64,000 bases of DNA from Symbiodinium natans (Eukaryota; Sar; Dinophyceae; Suessiales; Symbiodiniaceae), in NCBI GenBank assembly GCA_905221605.1, contig CAJNDS010000546.1, positions 1 through 64,000 on the forward strand, written 5' to 3'. The position numbers and the translations under genes are program-made. Each line of letters opens with the position of its first letter. Position 1 is the first letter of the stretch. Below the pieces are notes generated by a model. It was not told where the DNA came from and made no database searches. It saw only the letters and a list, made by a program, of their open reading frames with translations. Positions 41,235-50,633 of this stretch are shown in pieces.

Positions 41235-41486
41235 TCTAGGACTCAGAGTAGGCCCTTCTTATTTTTGTTAGGGTTTAGGGTTTAGGGTTTAGGGTTTAGG
41301 GTTTAGGGTTTAGGGTTTAGGGTTTAGGGTTTAGGGTTTAGGGTTTAGGGTTTAGGGTTTAGGGTTTAGGGTTTAGGGTTGCGGGCTATCAGGACCCAGA
41401 GTAGGCTCTTGTTCGCTTTATTTCTGGTTTAGTTTCCCTTTAAAACAAAAGAGGGGCTTTTATTCCTAGGATACTCTTGGCTCTAG
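41235..41486 (+). mobile_element. FB3 composite: left end, telomere tract, full element
   Basis: CTAGGACTCAGAGTAGGCCC (41236) is a partial left end, followed by about 16 TTTAGGG units (41268-41380) and GCGGGCTAT. A full copy then begins CAGGACCCAGAGTAGGCTCT and ends ATACTCTTGGCTCTAG (41486). Confidence 0.8.
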
Positions 41487-41801
41487 ACTTCCGCAGCCTC
41501 CCAGGTTTAGGGTTTAGGGTTTAGGGTCATGGAACGTGTTGTCAAGCGTTCCAGGGTTGGACTCCTAAACCCTACTCTCTTTGTGTACACTGGGGCATTT
41601 TCAAGGGTCCAGGGTTGTACTCCACCATAAACCCTAAACCGAAAACCCCGTCCGTATACATCCTAAACCCGTACTAGCCCCCCTCCCCCCCCGACCCCCC
41701 GGCCCCGCAACACAAGATTTACGTGGGCAGCGGATGAATCTCAGAAGTCAGGGGTAGCGCCTTAGAAGTACAACCCCAAACCCCCTGACTTATCTACTAT
41801 T

Positions 41802-41898
41802 TTCTTAAGATCCCCCAAAAGCATCAAGAAGAATAATCCCTATATTACCCTTATAAGGAAAATGTTGTTTTCTTCTTCTTTCTGGGGGTTCTTAAGAA
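41802..41898. mobile_element. FB13 foldback element
   Basis: TTCTTAAGATCCCCC (41802-41816) is mirrored by GGGGGTTCTTAAGAA (41884-41898), 14 of 15 pairing. Inner GCATCAAGAAGAA pairs loosely with TTCTTCTTCTTTC. About 97 bp; related to 25005-25137. Confidence 0.7.
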
Positions 41899-42159
41899 TT
41901 GGCAGTTATACACCCATCGGAACCCCAAAATAGGTCCAGCCTCTGTTTCCGGAACATCAGGTCTAAGGCTTCTTGTTTCGTTCTGAAATCAGGAGCCCGG
42001 TTTCCGGGTGCAGGGTTTAGGGTTTTAGGGTTTTAGGGTTTAGGGTTTAGGGTTTAGGGTTTAGGGCTACACAGCTAAAAAGCCACCCCTTGGAGGCTCA
42101 AGAACCCTGTGACCCTGGCAGACCATGGTGCCCTTACCGCCGGGCGACCCAGCGGGTAA

Positions 42160-42411
42160 GGGTTTTAGGGTTTAGGGTTTAGGGTTTAGGGTTTAGGGTT
42201 TAGGGTTTAGGGTTTAGGGTTTAGGGTTTAGGGTTTAGGGTTTAGGGTTTAGGCTTAGGGCTTAGGGCTTAGGGCTTAGGGCTTAGGGCTTAGGGCTTAG
42301 GGCTTAGGGCTTAGGGATTAGGGCTTAGGGCTTAGGGCTTAGGGCTTAGGGCTTAGGGCTTAGGGCTTAGGGTCTAGGGTCTAGGGTCTAGGGTCTAGGG
42401 TTTAGGGTTTA
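42160..42411 (+). repeat. Telomere tract with homogenised variant segments
   Basis: TTTAGGG units (42160-42250) change to a pure TTAGGGC segment (about 42251-42372, some 17 units), then to four TCTAGGG units (about 42373-42400), then back to TTTAGGG. One GGGATTAGGG unit interrupts the second segment. Such blocks indicate local amplification of single mutated units. Confidence 0.97.
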
Positions 42412-42545
42412 GGGTTTATATTACTGTTATTGGTGAGTGTATATAAGGCTCCTTTTCAATATTGGTGAGTGTGTATATTGGGTGTTCTTTTGGGGGTACA
42501 AGAAAATATGTACCCTGCTTCATATATATATATATATATATATGT
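42412..42545 (+). mobile_element. FB9 foldback element, compact copy, with TA microsatellite
   Basis: GGGTTTATATTACTG at the left and AAATATGTACCCTGCTTCAT at the right are imperfect inverted ends. The interior repeats GGTGAGTGTATATAAGG and GGTGAGTGTGTATATTGGG. A TA run (about 42522-42542) follows the right end. The left end merges with a telomere tract. Confidence 0.65.
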
Positions 42546-42599
42546 AGATGTATATTAGTATGCTTATTGTTTCTGGTTCTTTTTGGGTGCCGGGGAAAG

Positions 42600-43035
42600 G
42601 GGGGTGGGTGTCGGGGTTTTAGGGGTTAAGGGTTTTGGTTTTTTGTTTAGGGTTTCAGGGGTTTTAGGGTTTTGTTTTTTGTTCATGGGTTTAGGGTTTA
42701 GGGGTTACGGGTTTTAGGGTTTTTTGGGTTTTGAGGGTTTTCGGGTTTTCGGGTTTTAGGGTTTAGGGTTTCCTTTGAAGGTTCATGATAGGTACAAGTA
42801 GGGATATAGGTTCCCCAAACAAGGTCAAACCCTAAACCCTAAACCCTAAACCCTAAACCTTAGAGCTGTAGCCACCCTACGTAGGGCACCAGCCGAAGCT
42901 GGCCATGAACCTCCAAGTCAGGCCTAATCCGGGACCCTGAAACGGGGTTTAGGGTTTAGGGTTTAGGGTTTAGGGTTTAGGGTTCAGGGTTTAGAGTTCA
43001 GGGTTTAGGGTTTAGGTTTTAGGGTTCCGAAACCC
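42600..43035. repeat. Degenerate TTTTAGGG region and telomere tracts
   Basis: T-rich decayed TTTAGGG units at 42600-42770, CCCTAAA at 42829-42862, TTTAGGG/TTCAGGG at 42945-43030. Confidence 0.88.
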
Positions 43036-43109
43036 CACACCCCTGAAGCCTAACACCCTGGACCCTGATTGCCCAACGGCTTGAAGCCGTGTCTCTTTTG
43101 GTTGGTGTT

Positions 43110-43199
43110 CAGGGTTTAGGGTTTAGGGTTTAGGGTTTAGGGTTTAGGGTTTAGGGTTTAGGGTTTAGGACCCTAAACCCTAAACCCTTAACCCTAATC
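43110..43199. repeat. Head-to-head telomere junction
   Basis: About eight TTTAGGG units (43110-43169) meet CCCTAAA units (43170-43199) with no spacer; the join reads TTTAGGACCCTAAA. This is the polarity of two chromosome ends joined end to end. Confidence 0.9.
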
Positions 43200-43316
43200 C
43201 CGGTTTGTAGCCTTGCTGCTGTTTTTTTTGGGCCTTTTCGGGCCGACCACCGGCTCCTTACAGGGTTCCAGGGCTTTTGGTAGTACTTGCTTGTGGCACC
43301 CCCAGGGATGAGAACA

Positions 43317-43475
43317 TGGGGATTCATGCTACTTAATAACTTAAGGTTTAAGGTTTAGGGTTGAGGGTTTAGGGTTTGGAGTTAGGGTTTAGGGTTTATG
43401 GTTTAGGGTACTTAGAACCCAACAAAAGCAATGTTCGGGCACTTAAGGGGCTCATCAGGAGGTAGAAGTCTGACC
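43317..43475 (+). mobile_element. FB7 copy with a TTTAGGG tract next to its left end
   Basis: TTCATGCTACTTAATAACTT (from about 43323) is an FB7 left end. A TTTAGGG-type tract follows (43343-43409). Then GGGTACTTAGAACCCAACAA resembles the left end a second time, followed by ACTTAAGGGGCTCATCAGG, the FB7 right-hand interior. Confidence 0.5.
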
Positions 43476-43554
43476 CTACAGCGTTCGTGGAGGGTTCGTG
43501 GAGGGATCGGGGGGGGCGTAGCAAGTAGTTGTTCAGTGGGGTTATTGGTCGGGG

Positions 43555-44083
43555 GTTTAGGCTTGAGGGCTCGGGGTTTAGGGTTCAGGGGTTCAGGGGT
43601 TTAGCGTTTAGGGTTTAAGGTTCAGGGTTTAAGGTTTAGGGTTTAAGGTTTAGGGTTTAAGGTTTAGGGTTTAAGGTTTAGGGTTTAGCGTTTAGGGTTT
43701 AAGGTTTAGGGTTTCGGGCTTAGGGTCACTGAGATGGCCCCCCAAATAGGTTGCCTCTAAGGTACTTGCAGAACTCTCTCTGTACCCACTTACTAAGTCC
43801 CCACGATACTCCACCCTTAGGGGTCTGGGCTTTTTTCAAAATAAGGTTTAGGGCTCAGGGTTTAGGGTTTAGGGTTCAGGGTTTAGGGACATACTCCCAT
43901 TGTGGCCCTTATCTTCCCTTTGGGAGTTTTGCGCAAGTTCCCCAATCCCGAAGGCTCAAACCTAGGGGGTTTCGGGTAGGGTTTGGGGTTTGGGGTTTGG
44001 GTTTTAGGGTTTAGGGTTTAGGGTTTAGGGTTTAGGGTTTAGGGTTTAGGGTTTGGGGTTTAGGGTTTAGGGTTTAGGGTCGA
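43555..44083 (+). repeat. TTTAGGG tracts with an alternating TTTAGGG / TTTAAGG segment
   Basis: From about 43605 to 43710 the units alternate as GGTTTAAGGTTTAGGG, a regular 14-bp dimer. Further tracts lie at 43845-43890 and 43978-44083 (TTTGGGG, then TTTAGGG). Confidence 0.92.
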
Positions 44084-44169
44084 GGCCCTTGAGTTGCAGG
44101 AACACAGGGCTAAGTTGGCTCTTGCCGCCGCTGACGGTTTTAGAGGTTTCTGCTTCCATGTCTCTAAAC

Positions 44170-44455
44170 CCACCCTAAACCCCAAACCCTAAACCCTAAA
44201 CCCTAAACCCTAAAGCCTAAAGCCCTAAACCCTAAACCCTAAACATTGGGCAGCGGTTCGGCCCGAGTTGTTACTTTGGGCTATTGGCGTTGCCCCACTT
44301 CCAAGAGAAAATTCTGGTGGATTCGTCAGCTGGAGGCCGGCTGATGCGGGGTTAGAGTCCTAGAGTAAAGGGTTGGGGGGTTCGGGTTTGGGGGTTAGGG
44401 TTTAGGGTTTGGGGTGTAGGGTGTAGGGTTTAGGGTTTAGGGTTTAGGGTTTAGG
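44170..44455. repeat. CCCTAAA tract, block, TTTAGGG tract
   Basis: CCCTAAA at 44170-44245 and TTTAGGG-type at 44370-44455, around a block of about 120 bp. Confidence 0.92.
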
Positions 44456-44564
44456 CGGGTGTTGTTCTGAGATCTGTTCCTACCCCGACCCTCACCAGCC
44501 TCTACAGGGGTTGCTTGGGCCTTTTCGTAACAAGGGAGACAGGCCCACAATCCTAAGACTTTGT

Positions 44565-44903
44565 TCATCCCAAATGAGCCGTTGAGAAGTAGCCTTGATT
44601 CAAGGAGAATACAGCCCCCCTGAAACACACTAAACTAAACCCTAAACCTGTAGCCGAAGGTTCGGGGCTTACGATTAGGAGTGTGGAATTTGGGGCATAC
44701 CCCCCTCCCCCCACCAGGTTTAGGGGGCGGGTACACCAACACGGCCTTGAAGTAGTATGTCTTTGTTTGTTGTAGACTTGTAGGGGTTCTGCTGATCTCA
44801 CAAGTTGAGGCCCAAACAGAAGACCCACAATCCAGGCCCCAGCCTTCGATTCAAGAGGCGCCCTCACCATCATAGACGCTGAAGAGGAGCGAATCCTGAA
44901 CAT
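44565..44903 (-). other. Open frame of 112 codons in unique DNA, unassigned
   Basis: The minus frame MFRIRSSSASMMVRAPLESK... is open for 112 codons across a block largely free of telomere repeat, with a hydrophobic AWIVGLLFGP segment near its start. No domain is recognised. Without transcript support it is only a candidate exon. Confidence 0.18.
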
Positions 44904-44929
44904 TTAACACTAAACCCATGAAAACCCAG

Positions 44930-45300
44930 ACCTTAAACCCTAAACCCTAAACCCCTAAATCCCTAAATCCCTAAACCCCAAACATTCCAAGGCCTTCACC
45001 CCTAAACCCTAACTCTAAGGTTGGAACCACTGGTTCTTAGTATGGTCCTTTACCCTTGTTAGGTTTAGGGTTGAGGGTGAGGGTTGAGGGTTGAGGGTTT
45101 AGGGTTTAGGGTTTGGGGCTCTTGTTTATAGCGAAGTATGGCCCTCCTGAATTATAGTGTGTATACGATGAGTTCTATGACAAGGGACCCAAATTAAGGG
45201 CCCACGTTGGAACCCTAGACCAATTTCGAGATTTAGGGTTTAGGGTTTAGGGTTTAGGGTTTAGGGTTTAGGGTTTAGGGTTTAGGGTTAGGGAGCCCGG
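44930..45300. repeat. CCCTAAA and TTTAGGG tracts with unique blocks
   Basis: CCCTAAA-type at 44930-45020, TTGAGGG/TTTAGGG at 45060-45118, TTTAGGG at 45230-45295. Confidence 0.88.
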
Positions 45301-45439
45301 GCTTAGGGCTTTGGGCTTGACTTAGTCCAATTGTCCTAAGCCGGAGTTTTGATCTCAGGGTTTGTGCTTTGGGGTTCTGGCCTTCGGCGGTTTGCAGGGG
45401 TTTAGGGTTTGTAGGGTCCAGGGTTTGGGGTTCCGGGTT

Positions 45440-45640
45440 CAGGGTGGGTTTAGGGTTTAGGGTTTAGGGTTTAGGGTTTAGGGTTTAGGGTTTAGGGTTT
45501 AGGGTTTAGGGTTTAGGGTTTAGGGTTTAGGGTTTAGGGTTTAGGGTTAGGGTTTAGGGTTTAGGGTTTAGGGTTCAGGGTTCAGGGTTTAGGGTATAGG
45601 GTATAGGGTATAGGGTTTACAAGGGTATATAGGGTTTACG
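45440..45640 (+). repeat. Long TTTAGGG telomere tract
   Basis: About 25 units, mostly perfect; the right edge turns into GTATAGGG units (about 45590-45620). Confidence 0.97.
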
Positions 45641-46224
45641 GAATGTTCGAGTTTGGAAGGAGCTTGTTCGATTGGGGCATCGTGTAGGGAGAGATGGGGT
45701 TGAGGGACTGTGGGGGGCAAGAGATCCTGTGAGATTTATGGGGATAGTTTCACCCTAAACCCTAAACCCCAAACCCTAAACCCTAAACCGTTTTGTGGCT
45801 TGGGGCCATAATGTTGACTTGGATATTTTTATAAGTCCCCCCCCCCCCCCCCCCGGCGTCTCCATTGGTTCTTTCTCCCCCCCTGGGCCCCGTAGTGAGG
45901 GGGTCGGGCTGTCCTTTTAGAATTTCAGCCCCTACAGTCTCTGGCTCTGGACCAAGGGTTTCTTGATTGAGGTGGGTTTGGGGTTTCTTGATTGACGTAG
46001 GGGGGGGGGGGGTCTACAAAAATGACGTCAACATTCGAGAACCGCTTGATTACGGGATCCCATACTGCCTCCACCCTACATCCCAACCCCAAAGCACCAA
46101 AACGAGGCCCAAAGAAGCCAAGGGCTCATGGGCTGTCCGGGCGAGCAATTGGCCCCAGAGCCCAGCCGAGACCCTAAATCTTAACCGGGGGGAAGGGGGG
46201 GGGTGTAGTATGGGATCCCAAAAT
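45641..46224. other. Unique block with poly-C and poly-G runs
   Basis: CCCTAAA at 45752-45790, poly-C at about 45838-45854, poly-G at about 46002-46012. A 93-codon plus frame (45967-46248) spans G-rich sequence and is unrecognised. Confidence 0.5.
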
Positions 46225-46459
46225 CTAGGACTAGGGTTTAGGGTTTAGGGTTTAGGGTTTAGGTTTTAGGGTTTAGGGTTTAGGGTTTAGGGTTTTAGGG
46301 TTTTAGGGTTTTAGGGTTAGGGTTTAGGGTTTAGGGATTAGGGCTACTAGGACCCAGAGTAGACCCTTATTCCCTTTTTTTAAGGGTTTAGGTTCCCTCA
46401 CCAGCGCCCTTAAGCCAACAAGGGCACCCATGTTCCTCCTGGGTTACTCTTGGGTCGAG
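46225..46459 (+). mobile_element. FB3 composite with minimal duplicated end
   Basis: CTAGGAC (46225-46231) is followed at once by a TTTAGGG-type tract (46232-46340) and GGGCTA. A complete FB3 copy then starts CTAGGACCCAGAGTAGACCC (46347) and ends GGTTACTCTTGGGTCGAG (46459). The left duplicate is only 7 bp, so it may be chance, but the GGGCTA junction matches the other composites. Confidence 0.7.
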
Positions 46460-46734
46460 CCCTAAACCCTAAACCCTAAACCCTAAACCCTAAACCCTAA
46501 ACCCTAAACCCTTTTTTTTCGGGTGTGGCATGGGATCCCATCAACTTGAAGGCTGTGTGCTTGGTCCACCCTTTCTCGGATCGGGTCACGCTGTTTGGCA
46601 ATCATGCTTTGCGGCTCGGCAATCAGACGCGGGATGCATAGGGTTTAGGGTTTAGGGTTTAGGGTTCAGGGTGCAGGGTTTAGGGTTTAGGGTTAGGGTT
46701 CAGTCTTAATAGGGTTTAGGGTTTAGGGTTTCGA
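46460..46734. repeat. CCCTAAA tract, block, TTTAGGG tracts
   Basis: CCCTAAA at 46460-46512; TTTAGGG/TTCAGGG at 46640-46730. Confidence 0.9.
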
Positions 46735-46837
46735 GTTGGGATGTTCCCCCTTATACTAACAGTCCTTAAGAGGGATTCTAGCACCCCCTGCTATAGTCCC
46801 TATGAAGGACTGGTAGTATAAGGGGGAACATCCCAAC
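46735..46837. mobile_element. FB5 foldback element, nearly perfect palindromic arms
   Basis: The first 33 bases (GTTGGGATGTTCCCCCTTAT...) pair with the last 33 (...ATAAGGGGGAACATCCCAAC) at 32 of 33 positions, the mismatch lying in the AACAGTCC/GGACTGGT zone. The element is 103 bp, leaving a 37-base loop. Near-perfect arms suggest recent movement or constant correction. Confidence 0.85.
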
Positions 46838-46927
46838 CTATAAGCCCTAAACCCTCAAACCCGAAGCCCTAAACCCTACAAGCCCTTAACCCTGAACCGT
46901 AGGGTGTTGGGGGCTTCTTCGGCCTCA

Positions 46928-47006
46928 GTGGTATATCCCCTATATACCCTTTAAGGGATTATACAATGGTACCTTCTTCCCTCCTTCCCTCCTAACCAAC
47001 AGTAAG
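46928..47006 (+). mobile_element. FB11 fragment (right half)
   Basis: CCCTTTAAGGGATTATACAA, GGTACCTTCTTCCCT and the terminal CCTAACCAACAGTAAG match the right half of the FB11 copy at 50714-50831. The left arm is missing. Confidence 0.65.
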
Positions 47007-47082
47007 AATACGCCCGAAGCCCTGACCCTAAACCCTAAGCCCCTAAGTGCTGGGCCTAGCAAGCCCCGACTTGACAGAGTTT

Positions 47083-47145
47083 AGGGTTTAGGGTTTAGGG
47101 TTTAGGGTTTAGGGTTTAGGGTTTAGGGTTTAGGGTTTAGCGGTT
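47083..47145 (+). repeat. TTTAGGG telomere tract
   Basis: About eight units and a TTTAGCGG variant at the right edge. Confidence 0.95.
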
Positions 47146-47284
47146 TAGGGCTAGGGACACCAGGCATCTGTTTTTTTTCTGCAGATGTGTCTCCGCGGTA
47201 TCTGAAAAAGCCAGAAATTTGGCGAATTTTTGAGGGTCTAGGACTTCCGCGAGCCCAGTAATACACGTATTCCACTTCTTTGGG

Positions 47285-47430
47285 GACCCTAAACCCTAAA
47301 CCCTAAACGCTAAACGCTAAACCCTAGACCCTAAACCCTAAACCCTAAACCCTAAACCCTAAACCCTAAACCCTAAACCCTAAACCTAAACCCTAAACCC
47401 TAAACCCTGACCCTAGACCCTAAACCCTAA
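47285..47430 (-). repeat. CCCTAAA telomere tract
   Basis: About 20 units with CGCTAAA and CCCTAGA variants. Confidence 0.95.
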
Positions 47431-47559
47431 ATTCTTTGGGGGTAGGTTTCCATTTCATGTAAGCCGGCGTCGGCCCCACACCCGTTCCAAGGGCACCACA
47501 AAGGTTTTTCGCCAGATTTGCGTCCCTGTTGGGGGTCCCTTTTGCTGTACTATGTAGAG

Positions 47560-47597
47560 TGTTTAGGGTTTAGGGTTTAGGGTTTAGGGTTTAGGGG
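47560..47597 (+). repeat. Short TTTAGGG tract
   Basis: Five units within otherwise unique DNA. Confidence 0.93.
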
Positions 47598-47725
47598 GAG
47601 ACCTACAAAAGCCCGGGCCCTTCTTTAGCTTCGTAGCTGAATGAATACACTTTACACTTTTGGGGAATACGATAATCTCCTACAATGTACACTTTTTTGG
47701 GGCTAATGAACCCAGCAATTAATTT

Positions 47726-47838
47726 CTAGGATGCCCAGTAGTACCCTTATTCCCCTTTTAGGGGGTTTAGGTTCCCTTATAAACCCCTTTAAGCAAAAAA
47801 GGGCACCTTTTTTCAGCCTAGGTTAGTGGGCAGCCTAG
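47726..47838 (+). mobile_element. FB3 foldback copy
   Basis: Left end CTAGGATGCCCAGTAGTACC, interior TTTAGGTTCCCTTATAAACC and AAAAGGGCACC, right end CCTAGGTTAGTGGGCAGCC. No telomere tract inside. Confidence 0.75.
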
Positions 47839-47932
47839 ATTTAAAAACTGCTCACAAGGATCCCCAACGTAGTAAAGCATGCACCACCACGTTGTCGCGA
47901 TGGCGGGAGCACGCATTGGATCTCAGAATCCC

Positions 47933-48068
47933 TACTTTGAGGTTCATGGTACTGAATAAAGCCCAATTATGCCTGTACGTATAACCCAATTATAACCCCA
48001 TTAGGGTACCCAATGAACTTCTAAGTGGGTTAGACATACACGTACTAAGTACCGTGAACCTCCAAGTA
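47933..48068 (+). mobile_element. FB7 foldback element, both ends intact
   Basis: TACTTTGAGGTTCATGGTAC and one more base (47933-47953) pair with the 21 bases at 48048-48068 (AGTACCGTGAACCTCCAAGT...) at 19 of 21 positions. The 136-bp element carries ATAACCCAATTATAACCCC inside and lies in unique DNA, so both ends are clear. Confidence 0.85.
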
Positions 48069-48634
48069 AACCCTAAGCACGAAGCACGAAGCCCTAAGCC
48101 CCAAACGCACGCGACCTAGTCGACAGCGTGATTTGCGACATTGGACGATGCCAAAATATTCTCTTTCACGAAGTCAGCGTGCCCCCTGATTTTCTTTTGT
48201 TTGGGGCATAGGTTTCCAAGGTAGGCCCTTGGGACATCTGTTTTCCCTCATTGAGTTTAAGAATTTGACCTGAAACCCTCAATCCTAAATCCTGAATCGT
48301 AAACCCTAAGCCCCAATTAAACCTTTTCGTTGGGGACGTGTTAATTAGGCTGTAGTTATGAGCAAAGGTATCCGGGCCCTATAACTCTAGTGCCAATACT
48401 CAAGGCTTACAAGAACCACTTTTTCGATTGGTGTAGTACGACGGCCCCCTCCCTGTATGCCTCTGTCATCGAGCGCGCATGTATCTGAACTGCGGCGTTT
48501 CTGGCCGTGTTTCGGTTGCGTCTCATGTGGTTAGAAGTTGCCAAGGGATCAAGACTGGAGCCAACTCTGAGTACGTACTTGGAAGGTTCATGGGTACACA
48601 TAAGCCTACAGGGCTAGATGAAGGATTCCTAAAC
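48069..48634 (-). other. Unique block, one coding-like minus frame
   Basis: About 560 bp with a few decayed CCCTAAA words. The minus frame 48407-48601 (64 codons, MCTHEPSKYVLRVGSSLDPL...) lies in the most normal-looking part and is unrecognised. Confidence 0.2.
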
Positions 48635-49135
48635 CCTCGACCCTAACCCTCGACCCTAAACCCTACACCCTAAACCCTAAACCCTAAACCCTAAACCCTA
48701 ATAGTTATGACTTATAACCTTTTTTATGGTACTTACCAACCTTCGGCATTTCGATCCACGGCACCTCACGCGGCGTAGGCGACGTATGCAAGCCTGAAAC
48801 CCTAAACCCTAAACCCTAGCCCTAAACCCTAAACCCTAAACCCGAAACCCTAAAGCCCTAAACCCTAAACCCTAAACCCTGAAACCTAGACCCAAAGCCC
48901 TAAACCCTAAACCCTCAACCCTGAAGTTTGTTTGGCTGCCTTAGCTTAGAGGACTCCGGAGTTCAGTGGCGGCCCTCTTACTTACTACTGTGGAATGAGG
49001 GTTTAGGGTTGAGGTTTAGGGTTTAGGGTTTAGGGTTTAGGGTTTAGGGTTTAGGTTTAGGGTTTAGGGTTTAGGGTTTAGGGTTTAGGGTTTAGGGTTT
49101 AGGGTTTAGGGTTTAGGGTTTAGGGTTTACTGTTT
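48635..49135. repeat. CCCTAAA tracts then a TTTAGGG tract
   Basis: CCCTAAA at 48635-48700 and 48800-48925 (with CCCGAAA and CCCTAGCC forms); about 20 TTTAGGG units at 48997-49135. Confidence 0.95.
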
Positions 49136-49151
49136 AGGGTGAGTTACTTGG

Positions 49152-49253
49152 ATGCTCTTTTGACTTAGGAAGTGCGGTTAGGCAGGTGGGTTGTGGGGGT
49201 TAGAACAGGGTTTGTAGAGGACACTTAGTAGACTTGCTAAGTCAAAAGAGCAT
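49152..49253. mobile_element. FB10 foldback element (single copy)
   Basis: ATGCTCTTTTGACTTAG (49152-49168) is a perfect 17-bp inverted match to CTAAGTCAAAAGAGCAT (49237-49253). About 102 bp. It abuts an FB3 copy whose left end is missing, so it probably inserted into or deleted that end. Confidence 0.8.
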
Positions 49254-49446
49254 TTCTTTGGGTTTAGGTTCCCTTATATGCCCCTGTAAGCCAAAAGGGC
49301 ACCCCTTTTCTTCCTAAGTTACCCTCAGGGTCCACGTACCTAAATAGGGAGTACTTGGGCCTTTTAGTACTTCCTCTATGGGGACTTTGGGGCCCAAGTA
49401 CATAATAATAAGGTACATGGACCCTAAGGGTTACTCTTGGGTCTAG
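49254..49446 (+). mobile_element. FB3 copy, left end lost, interrupted by FB2
   Basis: TTTAGGTTCCCTTATATGCC, AAGCCAAAAGGGCACC and CTTCCTAAGTTAC (to 49322) are FB3 interior. The remaining right end GTTACTCTTGGGTCTAG resumes at 49430. Between them sits the FB2 element. Confidence 0.85.
49323..49429 (+). mobile_element. FB2 foldback element nested in FB3, with GTTAC target duplication
   Basis: CCTCAGGGTCCACGTACCT (49323-49341) pairs with AGGTACATGGACCCTAAGG (49411-49429) at 17 of 19 positions. GTTAC at 49318-49322 is repeated at 49430-49434. Unoccupied FB3 copies at 24.6 and 46.4 kb have GTTAC only once at this spot. This is the best evidence in the window that FB2 transposed by a cut-and-integrate mechanism with a 5-bp duplication. 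Confidence 0.85.
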
Positions 49447-49527
49447 AGAACCATACTAAAGAGGGTTTTTGGCGGTACCTTATTCCATGACTGTACGACA
49501 AATGGACCCTGCAGGGAGCCCTGCTGG

Positions 49528-50093
49528 GTTTAGGGTTTAGGGTTTAGGGTTTAGGGTTTAGGGTTTAGGGTTTGATGTGTTTGTCGTACGGGGTAGACTT
49601 GCTGGACACGTGGTCGCATTTTTGCCATGGCTGTAGATATGCTTGGATTCTTACGTAGCCAATAGTTGAACTTCAAATTTTTTTGGATCTCCGTATTTTT
49701 AGCAGGAAGCCAATTCAGCGTTATTGGAGAAGTAAGGATTGCATGGCTCCAGGGGGGGCCGAGGCAGCACCGAGTTTTTGGTCAAAGATGCTGCGGCCCT
49801 GGGGCATACGCAACGGGCCTCTACGTAAGTTGCAGACCATCGACGTCTCGCGCTGAAGGTTGCCGTGATCTCTTGTCAGAAAGTCGCTCCAAGCCAGTGG
49901 GTGGTTGTCGTTGGTTCGAGGGTGTGTTGTTGGATTATATATCACCCCGGCCCTAGAACTACCCCCACTTCAATAGGCCCAAGTCCATCTAAATCCCTCT
50001 AAACACCTGTGCCCTATGCTTGGGTGGTGAGAGCACAGGATCCGGTGATTGCTCAGCTTGCCTTCTTTTCCGTGCGACGTGTGGTTCTTGGTT
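49528..50093. other. TTTAGGG tract and a unique block with a leader-like frame
   Basis: TTTAGGG at 49528-49573. The block after it has a plus frame (49666-49956) whose start, NFKFFWISVFLAGSQFSVIG, looks like a secretory leader. It opens with TTG, not ATG, and nothing else is recognised. Confidence 0.3.
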
Positions 50094-50462
50094 TAGGGTT
50101 TAGGGTTTAGAGTTAGCCGAAAAATTTTAACAGCACCCGCTTTTGCAACTTGGCCAACTCTCCACATCCCAACCTCCTCCCGAGCTTTCCGATCCAATAT
50201 CCCAAAATCCATGGGCCTCCACATTCTAAGTATACTTACCTTTCTTATAGCCCCGCTAACTATGTCCCCTGATCCTCTAAGTAAGAAAAGAACCAACGCG
50301 GCCCTCTCGGCTTTCGATGATCTTAGAGCCCGCGGCTACATTCGCGTCTATCTTCCTGAAGTTTAGGGTTTAGGGTGGGTTGAGGGTTTAGGGTTTAGGG
50401 TTTAGGTGGGGTTTGGGGTTTGGGGTTTGGGGTTTAGGGTTTAGGGTTTAGGGTTTAGGGTC
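50094..50462. repeat. Short TTTAGGG tracts around a unique block
   Basis: TTTAGGG at 50094-50110 and 50362-50462, the latter with TTTGGGG units in the middle. The block 50111-50361 has no recognised gene. Confidence 0.8.
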
Positions 50463-50633
50463 CTATCGGAACCCTTGGGAGAGCGGGGCAGGGGAAGGGG
50501 GGGGAGGCTTCCTAAACCCTAAAGCCTTAAACCCTGCGCCAGGATGCTGGTTCCAGCTTTCTCAAGCTCAGCTTAGGGTTGAGGGTTACGAAGCGGCTTA
50601 GGCGGTAGAATGTCTAAGGGTTTGTGATTCCAA

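Noticed and set aside
49666-49956. Secreted protein gene
   Set aside because: The frame begins with TTG and has no ATG near the leader-like segment; downstream residues show no family.
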